Shown here: positions 1 through 5,740 of the stretch, in pieces
Numbering within the stretch: position 1 is the first letter of the stretch
How the letters are laid out: every line of letters starts with the position of its first letter
NCBI GenBank assembly: GCA_005880345.1
Contig: VBGE01000052.1
Coordinates: 1 to 9,331, forward strand
DNA length: 9,331 nucleotides
Reading direction: 5' to 3'
Source: Chloroflexota bacterium
GTDB lineage: Bacteria > Chloroflexota > Dormibacteria > Dormibacterales > Dormibacteraceae
The notes under the pieces: model-generated
Database searches by the model: none
What the model was told of the DNA's origin: nothing
Seen by the model: the letters and a program-made list of their open reading frames with translations, nothing else
Translations under genes and position numbers: made by a program

Positions 1-405
1 CTTGCATTCGGGATGTCCCGGCCACGCGCCAGGACCAAATCTATTGAGCTCGCTTTGCGCGAGTCTCCCGATGAGGTGAAAGTGCGGGCCGATCCCCTCC
101 TCCTACGAGAAGTGATTACCAACTTGATCAACAACGCCATCGACGCGGCGCCGGCCAAGGGCAGCGTCGACGTGACAATCGGTCGACGCGGCAGTGGATC
201 TTATTTCAGCGTTGCCGACAACGGGCCTGGCGTCGCGGACGAGAACAGGCACCATCTCTTCGAACCGCATTTCACGACCAAAGAATCAGGTACAGGCCTC
301 GGTCTCTTCATGTCCTATGGGGTGATTCGAGAGCATCAAGGTCAATTGTTCTACGAGGGGAATCGACGCGGAGCCGTATTTACTGTGGTGCTCCCCGCGT
401 ACTAG
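1..405 (+). CDS. Sensor histidine kinase, C-terminal ATPase domain (5' partial)
   Basis: This is the catalytic ATP-binding (HATPase_c) end of a sensor histidine kinase, which would phosphorylate its own DHp histidine and then a response regulator. The frame is open from base 1, so the sensor and DHp parts lie outside the window; the ATG at 13 is probably internal. Counting from the first codon, the visible parts are a lead-in typical of the DHp-ATPase junction (residues 12-30), the N box ending ITNLINNAIDAA (39-50, key Asn45), the G1 box DNGPG (73-77), an F-box-like LFEPHFTTK (86-94) and the G2 box GTGLGL (97-102), then EHQGQ and a final beta strand ending in LPAY. The TTKESGTGLGL style is that of NtrB-like (HPK4) kinases. 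Its stop lies inside the 3' end of the opposite-strand receiver gene. Its partner regulator cannot be named from the sequence. Confidence 0.9.
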   Translation, partial: LAFGMSRPRARTKSIELALRESPDEVKVRADPLLLREVITNLINNAIDAAPAKGSVDVTIGRRGSGSYFSVADNGPGVADENRHHLFEPHFTTKESGTGLGLFMSYGVIREHQGQLFYEGNRRGAVFTVVLPAY

Positions 406-910
406 ATGACGATCGGCGTTTGATCGCGCCGGCCAGCTCTTCGAGCTCGACCGGTTTCACCAGGTATGCGCTCGCATCCAGGTCCTCGGCCATCGCACGC
501 GATGCGGGGTCGGCCGCACCCGTGACGATGATCGGTCGCGCCGAACGCAGAAGCTCCTTCCCAACGACGTCGAGTGACCCGGTCACGCCAAGGTCGAACA
601 CCACGATCTCGCCCGCGCGGAGTGGGCGCAGCCTGGCTGACGATTCCGCGTCGTAGCCCATTCGGCGCAGGCCGCGAGCGGTCAGCTCGGCCAGACGCTC
701 GTCGTCGTCCACGACCAGGACCGACACCACCTCCAAGGCGACCGCTTCAACCCGCCCCAGCTGTTCCAGCGCGTCGCTCACATCTACGAGCAGCCGGTCG
801 ACTGGAGGGCCTGAGCCATCCTCGTGCGCAAGCTCTAGCTCCGCCCGCATCCGGGCCAGCGTCGATCGCAGCCGGTGCAGCGCGCCCGCGAGCTCAGGGT
901 TGGACGACAA
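380..910 (-). CDS. Receiver-domain protein with H-box-like N-terminal helices
   Basis: The protein is 176 residues from a TTG start at 910, and translation can be coupled to the upstream response regulator, whose stop (894-896) lies just inside it. The receiver spans about residues 63-166, with acidic pocket D68/D69, likely phospho-acceptor D106 (VVFDLG), T130 (IIVTG) and K152 (LVKP). All the residues needed for phosphorylation are present, although the pocket-to-acceptor distance is some six residues shorter than usual. There is no DNA-binding output domain. Residues 4-60 look like a two-helix hairpin, and HRLRSTLARM (12-21) closely resembles the H-box HELRTPLARI of HisKA kinases, lacking only the usual proline; no ATPase domain follows. 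The role inferred is an orphan phosphotransfer or receiver protein. An ATG at 850 is an alternative start that would remove the H-box. The open frame further upstream to 1060 merely shadows the neighbouring gene. A GAGGA lies 13 nt before the TTG, a rather long spacing. Confidence 0.75.
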   Translation of the reverse strand: MSSNPELAGALHRLRSTLARMRAELELAHEDGSGPPVDRLLVDVSDALEQLGRVEAVALEVVSVLVVDDDERLAELTARGLRRMGYDAESSARLRPLRAGEIVVFDLGVTGSLDVVGKELLRSARPIIVTGAADPASRAMAEDLDASAYLVKPVELEELAGAIKRRSSSSTRGAPQ

Positions 911-1571
911 GCCTGTAGCCGATTCCTCGCACCGTGTCGATCCATTTCGGCTCGCGCACCTCGCGGCGGATCTGATGCACCGCCTGCTCCATGCTGTGCT
1001 CGAAGCCCTTGTACGAGGTGCCCCAGACCTTTTCGAGCAACTCGCTGCGCGGCACCACATCGCCCGAGCGTTGAGCGAGCAGCTGCAGCATCAGGAGCGG
1101 GCGCCGCTCGAGCTTCAATGCCCTGTCGCCGAGGCGCGCCTCGCCGCGCGATGCGTCCACCTGAAGGCGGCCGCGAACAACAGCACCTGATGCACCAGCC
1201 CGCTCGCGCAAGGCGCCCCGCACCCGCGCGAGCATTACCTGCCGGTCGGTGCCCTTGGCGATGTAGTCGGTCGCGCCATGCTCGATTCCGACGACCTGGT
1301 CCGCGGGCGAGTGCCGCGCGCCGGTCAGGATGATCACCGGAAACGGGATGCGGTGCTCCCCCGACCGCAAGGAGTCGAGAACCTCGGGCGCCTCCATGTC
1401 AGGCATCTCGTAGTCCAGGAGCATCAGGTCCGGCGACGCCAAGCGCACGCGTTCGAGCGCCTCGCCTCCGCTGCGGACGACATCGACGTCGTAGCCGGCG
1501 CGTCGCAGCAGCTCAGCGGTGATCTCCGCTGTGCGCTGCTCGTCGTCAACCACCAGCAACTTGGCGGTCAC
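894..1571 (-). CDS. OmpR/PhoB-family response regulator
   Basis: A two-component DNA-binding response regulator of 225 residues, the usual size for the family. The receiver (about 1-120) has D9/D10 (VVDDE), phospho-acceptor D53 (LLDYEMP), T83 (IILTG) and K106. The lysine is followed by glycine (AKGTD) instead of the usual proline. The C-terminal winged helix (about 130-225) has the family signatures LLEKVWG and the terminal TVRGIGYRL, which binds tandem DNA sites. The GTG at 1571 was chosen because it puts the first beta strand at the N-terminus, as in the family, with GGGGA 8 nt upstream. The in-frame ATG at 1661 would add 30 unrelated residues and run through the palindrome. A TTG at 1592 is also possible. 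It is the first gene of a pair with the H-box/receiver protein (17-nt overlap) and diverges from the GAF-LuxR gene across a palindromic region, so autoregulation is plausible. No cognate kinase is obvious; the truncated kinase at 1-405 is on the other strand. Confidence 0.92.
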   Translation of the reverse strand: MTAKLLVVDDEQRTAEITAELLRRAGYDVDVVRSGGEALERVRLASPDLMLLDYEMPDMEAPEVLDSLRSGEHRIPFPVIILTGARHSPADQVVGIEHGATDYIAKGTDRQVMLARVRGALRERAGASGAVVRGRLQVDASRGEARLGDRALKLERRPLLMLQLLAQRSGDVVPRSELLEKVWGTSYKGFEHSMEQAVHQIRREVREPKWIDTVRGIGYRLVVQP

Positions 1572-1590
1572 GCCTCCAATCCCCGCACGC

Positions 1591-1596
1591 AAAGTA
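1591..1596 (-). promoter_or_regulatory. Possible -10 element of the response regulator gene
   Basis: Read on the minus strand this is TACTTT, fitting TANNNT. It would place transcription start near 1584, about 13 nt before the GTG start. No convincing -35 hexamer is seen; its place is taken by the palindrome, which would suit regulated initiation. Weak evidence. Confidence 0.25.
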
Positions 1597-1633
1597 GCAG
1601 GTTCAAGGTTTCTTGAGGAAACACTGAACCTGC
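1597..1633. promoter_or_regulatory. 37-bp interrupted palindrome, candidate operator
   Basis: The outer arms GCAGGTTCA (1597-1605) and TGAACCTGC (1625-1633) are perfect inverted repeats. After a 2-nt mismatch, a second pair of arms, GTTTC (1608-1612) and GAAAC (1618-1622), flanks TTGAG, all sharing one centre at 1615. Each arm also reads as two adjacent related heptamers (AGGTTCA, AGGTTTC on the left). The element lies between divergently transcribed regulators and ends right next to a possible -10 of the response regulator gene. No T-run follows, which argues against a terminator. An operator bound by one of the flanking regulators is the inference. Confidence 0.7.
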
Positions 1634-1660
1634 CGTGAGGCCAGAAACCCAGACCGGCCA

Positions 1661-1666
1661 TAACCT
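1661..1666 (+). promoter_or_regulatory. Possible -10 element giving a leaderless GAF-LuxR mRNA
   Basis: TAACCT fits TANNNT and its last T lies exactly 7 nt before the A of the ATG at 1673, the geometry of a leaderless transcript. No Shine-Dalgarno sequence precedes that ATG. It overlaps the third copy of the AACCTGCCG half-site (1662-1670), so a bound regulator would block it. No -35 is recognisable. Confidence 0.35.
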
Positions 1667-1672
1667 GCCGCC

Positions 1673-2308
1673 ATGGGCCAGCTCCCAGATCTGCAACAAG
1701 CCAGGCGCCGGCTGGGGCTGGCCCTCAAGCCAATTGCCCATGACCGATGGGTCCTCGGGTACCTCCGCGGCGGTTGCCTTCAACCAATCGCCGCGTCCGA
1801 GGTCTCACGCCGCTTCCTGCAGGGCCGCCCATTGGTGCCGCTATCGCGCAAGGCGCTGTTCGAAAAGAAACCGATGGTCATCAACTCCGTCTTCGAGAAG
1901 CCGATCCCGTCCGAGGGCTACGACTGGGAGTTCGACTGGCCGGCGCTGCTCTACGCGCCCGTTGGCGTGATCGGGGAACGACCCATCGGCCTTCTGACTC
2001 TCGGTTGCCGCCGCGATCACTGGTACACCGAAGAGGACGTCGCGTACGCGCATACCCTGGGGCACACCCTCGCGTCGCTTGTCGCCGCGTTGCGGGGACC
2101 GCTGAGCAAGCTCAACGAGAGCGAGGGCGAAGTCGCTCAGCTGATCAGCTACGGATTGTCGACCCAGGAGATTGCGCGCGCAATTCGCACGGACGACCGC
2201 CACGCACGCACGCTGGTCGATAACGTCGCGCGCAAGTTCAAGGCCGTGAACAGCGACGACCTTTTCTTCCCGATCATCCAGTGGAAGCGCCGCGAGTTCC
2301 GGCTGTGA
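1673..2308 (+). CDS. GAF domain regulator with LuxR-type helix-turn-helix
   Basis: A 211-residue soluble protein with no signal peptide or membrane segment. Residues about 20-140 have the pattern of a GAF small-molecule/sensory domain: a basic region, SRKALFEKKPMVINSV (58-73), the core strands YAPVGVIGERPIGLLTLG (94-111), then the closing helix YTEEDVAYAHTLGHTLASL. Residues about 145-197 match a LuxR/GerE-type helix-turn-helix (EVAQLISYGLSTQEIARAI, then a recognition-helix region ending NVARKFKAVN). There is no receiver domain, so control would be through a ligand or redox signal in the GAF domain, or through protein contact. The GAF call is by fold pattern and the ligand is unknown. The start is the ATG at 1673; no ribosome binding site precedes it. 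It diverges from the response regulator across the palindrome and converges on the gyrase-operon kinase, 21 bp away, with no clear terminator between them. Confidence 0.8.
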   Translation: MGQLPDLQQARRRLGLALKPIAHDRWVLGYLRGGCLQPIAASEVSRRFLQGRPLVPLSRKALFEKKPMVINSVFEKPIPSEGYDWEFDWPALLYAPVGVIGERPIGLLTLGCRRDHWYTEEDVAYAHTLGHTLASLVAALRGPLSKLNESEGEVAQLISYGLSTQEIARAIRTDDRHARTLVDNVARKFKAVNSDDLFFPIIQWKRREFRL

Positions 2309-2329
2309 CCTGGTAAGTCGCCGACTCTC

Positions 2330-2956
2330 TCAGTTCGGGCCGAAGAGAAACACCGTGGTCCCGCGACCCTCGGTGCTCACGACCTCGAGCCGACCGCCGA
2401 TTCCGGCCGCCCGCTCTCGCATGCCCACCAGACCGTAGCCGGCCAGACCGGCCGAGACAAAACCGCGCCCTTCGTCTGAGATCTCGACCAGGAATGGGTG
2501 CGCTGCGAACCCCATCTTGACCCGACAGATCGCCGATCCCGAGTGACGGCGCACGTTGGTGAGCGCCTCGCGCACCACCTGCGCAACCACCTCCCGCTGG
2601 TGTGGAGAGAGAAGATCCTCGCCGCCGTTGCTCGACAGCTCGACTCGAATGCCATACACGCGCGCGAACTCGTCCGCCTGGCGGCGAAGGTCCTCGACGA
2701 GGCCATCCGCGCTGATCCCCGCCGGGCGCAGCTCCGCGAGCGATTCGCGAACCTTCGTCAGGGAACGTTCCAGGATCTCGAAAACGTTCCTCAGGTTTTC
2801 ATCGGGCACGCCTTTCTGCTTTTCGAGGTAGAGCTTGAACAGTGAGATCGCGCCGGCCAGCTCGGTCGCGATGCCGTCGTGCAGCTCCCGCGCGACTCGG
2901 GCGCGCTCGCGTGCGACGGCATCCTCAACTGCCTGGTGGGCGAATCCCTCCCTCAC
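2330..2956 (-). CDS. NarL/LiaS-type sensor histidine kinase, soluble
   Basis: A 208-residue HisKA_3-class histidine kinase without a membrane or sensor domain of its own. The dimerisation/phosphoacceptor helix carries ERARVARELHDG (residues 17-28) with phospho-acceptor H26. The ATPase domain has the N box REALTNVRRH (129-138, N134), G1 DEGRG (161-165) and G2 GYGLVGMRER (173-182), ending in a GRGTTVFLF strand. In this family HDxxxQ is usual; here it reads HDGIAT, so the residue linked to phosphatase activity is Thr. The GTG at 2956 was chosen because it overlaps the preceding gene's TGA as GTGA; the open frame back to 3049 would overlap that gene by nearly 100 nt. It is the last gene of the gyrase operon. 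The preceding membrane protein may supply the membrane anchor (inference). No response regulator with a receiver and LuxR-type output lies next to it; the converging GAF-LuxR protein has no receiver. Confidence 0.9.
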   Translation of the reverse strand: MREGFAHQAVEDAVARERARVARELHDGIATELAGAISLFKLYLEKQKGVPDENLRNVFEILERSLTKVRESLAELRPAGISADGLVEDLRRQADEFARVYGIRVELSSNGGEDLLSPHQREVVAQVVREALTNVRRHSGSAICRVKMGFAAHPFLVEISDEGRGFVSAGLAGYGLVGMRERAAGIGGRLEVVSTEGRGTTVFLFGPN

Positions 2957-3252
2957 CGCGCAGCCGCGCGACGGCGCACGAACGATTGGATGAGGGCGAT
3001 CGCGATGGGATGCCGCAGCCACCGCAAGATGCGCGAATAGGGCTGCCACAAGGCATGGGTTTCCGCGATCGCGGCCTGCAGGCGCTCGACGTCGGCTCGC
3101 AGCTGGGCCTGCTCGGCGAGCATGCGCCCGCTGAGCGTGCGCGATCGCCTTGCAATGCGCACGCTCCAGAAGCCGGCCAGCCCGAACTCGAACACGATGG
3201 CCACCACGGCGACGACCAGCAGCCAGACCCCGACCCAGCCCAGGTCGGTCAT
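2953..3252 (-). CDS. Small one-helix membrane protein with coiled coil
   Basis: A 99-residue protein I do not recognise as a named family. A hydrophobic segment at about residues 6-31 ([20 protein letters not shown]) is followed by a basic cluster (RIARRSR), the positive-inside pattern of an N-out/C-in anchor. Then come a likely coiled coil (about 37-66, including [14 protein letters not shown]) and a basic amphipathic tail ending RRRAAAR. Its ATG overlaps the gyrA stop (ATGA) and its TGA overlaps the kinase GTG (GTGA), so it is translationally coupled on both sides. The most economical reading, by inference, is that it anchors or gates the following soluble histidine kinase. That the gene is real is supported by its coupling and protein character; its function is open. 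Confidence 0.72.
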   Translation of the reverse strand: MTDLGWVGVWLLVVAVVAIVFEFGLAGFWSVRIARRSRTLSGRMLAEQAQLRADVERLQAAIAETHALWQPYSRILRWLRHPIAIALIQSFVRRRAAAR

Positions 3253-5735
3253 TCCTTTGTGTCGCTCTCCTCGATTCCCGCCACCGGTGCGATCGCCACC
3301 ACCTGGTCCTCCGCCGTGAGGCGCATCACGATCACGCCCTGGGTCTGGCGGCCGATTCGCGAGATGGCGCCGACGGCGGTGCGCAGCACCATGCCGCTCG
3401 CGCTGATCAGCAGCACCTCTTCTTCGGGATCGGTGACCACGCGAACCGCGGCCAGCTTGCCAACCCGGTCGGTGATCTTGAGCGTGAAGACGCCCTGACC
3501 TCCCCGGTGATGCATCGGATACTCGGCCAGAGGGGTTCGCTTGCCGTAGCCGCGCTGGGTGATGACCAGGAGGTCACCGCCCTCGACGACCGTGGCCATG
3601 CCCGCGACGGCATCGCCTTTGCCGAGCTTGATCCCGATCACTCCTTGCGTGTCGCGCCCCATGGCGCGCACCTCGGTCTCGCCGAACCGGATCGCCTTGC
3701 CCAGCTCGGTCGCGATGACCACCTCGTCCGATCCGGTGGTCGGAGTCACCCAGTCGAGCTCATCCCCTTCCTGCAGCTTGATGGCAATCAGCCCATTTCG
3801 CCGTACGTTGGCGTACTCGGCCATCGCCGTCTTCTTTATATATCCGTTCTTGGTGACCATGAGCATGTAGTGCGCCTCGCTCTCCGTCTCAGGGCGCACG
3901 AACACGGAAGTGATCCGCTCGTTCGAGCCGATGTCAATCAGGTTGTTGATGGGCATCCCCTTGGCCTGGCGCTCGCGCTCCGGCACCTCGTGCACCCGAA
4001 GCTGAAACACACGGCCGCTCTGCGTGAAGAACAGCATCGAGGCGTGCGTATGGGTCGTCAGAAGGTGCAGCGCGTAGTCCTCCTCACGGGTGCCGCTCGG
4101 CGCGTCCGAGCCCGCCGTCGGCTTGGCGCCCTTCAACCCGACGCCGCCTCGCTTCTGCGCCCGGAAAACACGCAGCGGCTGCCGCTTCGCGTAGCCCCGG
4201 TGCGTGAGCGTGACCACGACGTCCTCTTTCGGGACGAGGTCTTCGGCCGAGAGCTCGGTCGCCTCCTGGTCGGTGATCTCGGTCCGCCGGTCGTCGCCGT
4301 ACTTCTTGACGACTTCGTCCATCTCTTCTTTGATCAGCAGGCGCACCTTCTGGTCGCTGGCCAGGATGCTCTCGAGGTAGGCGATCGTCTTGATCACCTG
4401 CTCGTACTCCTCGTCGATCTTCCCCCGCTCGAGGCGGGTAAGCCTGCCCAGCGTCAGGGCGAGCACAGCCTTGGCCTGGCGCTCGCTCAACCCGAAGTTT
4501 GTCTGCAACTGGGTGGACGCGACGTCCTGGTCGGAGGCTGCCCTGATGGTCTTGATCACCTCGTCGAGGTGGTCGAGACAGATCTTTAGACCTTCGAGGA
4601 TGTGCGCTCGCTCCTGGGCGCGCTCGAGGTCGAACCGTGTGCGCCGGACGATGACGTTGCGGCGGTGCTCGATGAAGAGCTGCAGCGCCTGCTTGAGGCT
4701 CAGCACGACCGGGCGGCCTTCGACGATGGCCAGCATGATCACGCCGAAAGTCGTCTGCAGGGTGGTGTGCTTGTAGAGGTTGTTCAGGACGCTGAACACC
4801 TGCGCCTCTCGCTTGAGCTCGATCAATATGCGCATGCCGTTGCGGTCGGACTCGTCGCGCAGGTCGGCGATGCCTTCGAGCTTTCGCTCAGAGACGAGCT
4901 CGGCGATCTTGGCGACGAGCGCCGCCTTGTTCACCGCGTAGGGGAGCTCGTAGACGATGATCCGCTCCCGGCCGTTGGCCGCCTGCTCCAGGGAATGGCG
5001 GGCGCGGACGACGATGCGGCCATGCCCGGTCGAGTACGCGGACTTGATGCCGGCCGTGCCCATGATGAGGCCGCCGGTCGGAAAATCCGGGCCCTTGATG
5101 AAACCCAGCAAGTCCTCGGCTGTTGCCTCGGGGTTGTCGACCAGGTGCTTGACCCCGCCAGCGACCTCACGCAGGTTGTGTGGGGGGATGTTGGTCGTCA
5201 TGCCTACCGCGATGCCCGAGGCGCCGTTGATCAAGAGGTTGGGGACGCGCGCCGGCAGCACCGAAGGTTCCTCTTCCGAGTTGTCGTAGTTCGGGCCCAT
5301 GTCGACCGTTTCCTTCTCGATGTCGGCCATGAGCTCGCCGGTGATCGCTGAAAGCTTGGCTTCGGTGTATCGCATGGCGGCGGGCGGATCGCCGTCGACG
5401 CTGCCGAAGTTGCCCTGGCCTTCGATCAGCGGGTAGCGCAGCGAAAAGGGCTGAGCCATCCGCACGAGCGCGTCGTAGACGGCGGTATCACTGTGAGGGT
5501 GAAAGAGCTTCAGCACGTCGCCGACGAATGCGGCGCATTTCTTCGTGCGGCTGCTGCTGGTCGCACCGGCGCGATGCATCGCATAGAGGATCCGGCGCTG
5601 CACCGGCTTCAGCCCGTCACGTACGTCCGGCAGCGCGCGGCTGATGATGACGGACATCGCGTACTCCATGTAGGAGGTCTGCATCTCCTCCTGGAGGTTG
5701 CGGGTCAGGACGGTGCCGCGTGTCTCGTCAGCCAA
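3249..5735 (-). CDS. gyrA: DNA gyrase subunit A
   Basis: The breakage-reunion subunit of DNA gyrase, which with GyrB (A2B2) introduces negative supercoils using ATP. Its 828 residues are normal length (B. subtilis about 820). The N-terminal winged-helix/tower region includes [13 protein letters not shown] (41-53); the catalytic pair is R122-Y123 in AAMRYTE; the C-terminal beta-pinwheel runs from about 510 to 815. Three points are odd. The DNA-gate helix reads [19 protein letters not shown] (65-83), with Ser82 where E. coli has Gly81, Thr84 for Ser83 and the usual Arg replaced by Ala. The GyrA box is QKRGGVG (527-533), with Val for a basic residue. About ten extra residues follow it. The start is TTG with GAGGAG 8 nt upstream, overlapping the fabF stop. 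The stop overlaps the next gene's ATG. The GyrA box and pairing with gyrB favour GyrA over ParC. Confidence 0.96.
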   Translation of the reverse strand: MADETRGTVLTRNLQEEMQTSYMEYAMSVIISRALPDVRDGLKPVQRRILYAMHRAGATSSSRTKKCAAFVGDVLKLFHPHSDTAVYDALVRMAQPFSLRYPLIEGQGNFGSVDGDPPAAMRYTEAKLSAITGELMADIEKETVDMGPNYDNSEEEPSVLPARVPNLLINGASGIAVGMTTNIPPHNLREVAGGVKHLVDNPEATAEDLLGFIKGPDFPTGGLIMGTAGIKSAYSTGHGRIVVRARHSLEQAANGRERIIVYELPYAVNKAALVAKIAELVSERKLEGIADLRDESDRNGMRILIELKREAQVFSVLNNLYKHTTLQTTFGVIMLAIVEGRPVVLSLKQALQLFIEHRRNVIVRRTRFDLERAQERAHILEGLKICLDHLDEVIKTIRAASDQDVASTQLQTNFGLSERQAKAVLALTLGRLTRLERGKIDEEYEQVIKTIAYLESILASDQKVRLLIKEEMDEVVKKYGDDRRTEITDQEATELSAEDLVPKEDVVVTLTHRGYAKRQPLRVFRAQKRGGVGLKGAKPTAGSDAPSGTREEDYALHLLTTHTHASMLFFTQSGRVFQLRVHEVPERERQAKGMPINNLIDIGSNERITSVFVRPETESEAHYMLMVTKNGYIKKTAMAEYANVRRNGLIAIKLQEGDELDWVTPTTGSDEVVIATELGKAIRFGETEVRAMGRDTQGVIGIKLGKGDAVAGMATVVEGGDLLVITQRGYGKRTPLAEYPMHHRGGQGVFTLKITDRVGKLAAVRVVTDPEEEVLLISASGMVLRTAVGAISRIGRQTQGVIVMRLTAEDQVVAIAPVAGIEESDTKE

Positions 5736-5740
5736 TGCGC

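Noticed and set aside
911..1060. N-terminal extension of the receiver protein up to 1060
   Set aside because: It lies wholly within the response regulator gene in another frame, with a Cys/Arg/Ser-rich composition; the TTG at 910 gives a sensible protein.
1597..1633. Reading the 37-bp palindrome as a transcription terminator
   Set aside because: It lies between two divergent starts, not after a gene, and has no T-run on either side.
1572..1661. Response regulator start at the ATG at 1661
   Set aside because: It would add 30 residues with no family counterpart and put the palindromic operator inside the coding region.
2309..2340. Possible bidirectional terminator between the convergent GAF-LuxR and kinase genes
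   Set aside because: Only a 4-bp CCGA/TCGG stem could be formed and no T-run is present on either strand.
2957..3049. Kinase start at the ATG at 3049
   Set aside because: The extra residues overlap the membrane protein gene in another frame; the GTGA junction at 2953-2956 fits the operon pattern.
3150..4589. Long plus-strand open frame (479 codons) opposite gyrA
   Set aside because: It is antisense to a clear, full-length gyrA; its product is low-complexity, rich in Arg, His, Asp and Leu, as expected from reversed GC-rich codons, with no domain signature.
5490..5551. A compensated frameshift as the cause of the odd GyrA helix
   Set aside because: Codon by codon, the stretch reads straight through with HPH, VGDV and TAVYD all in the same frame; short substitutions explain it better than a shifted segment.
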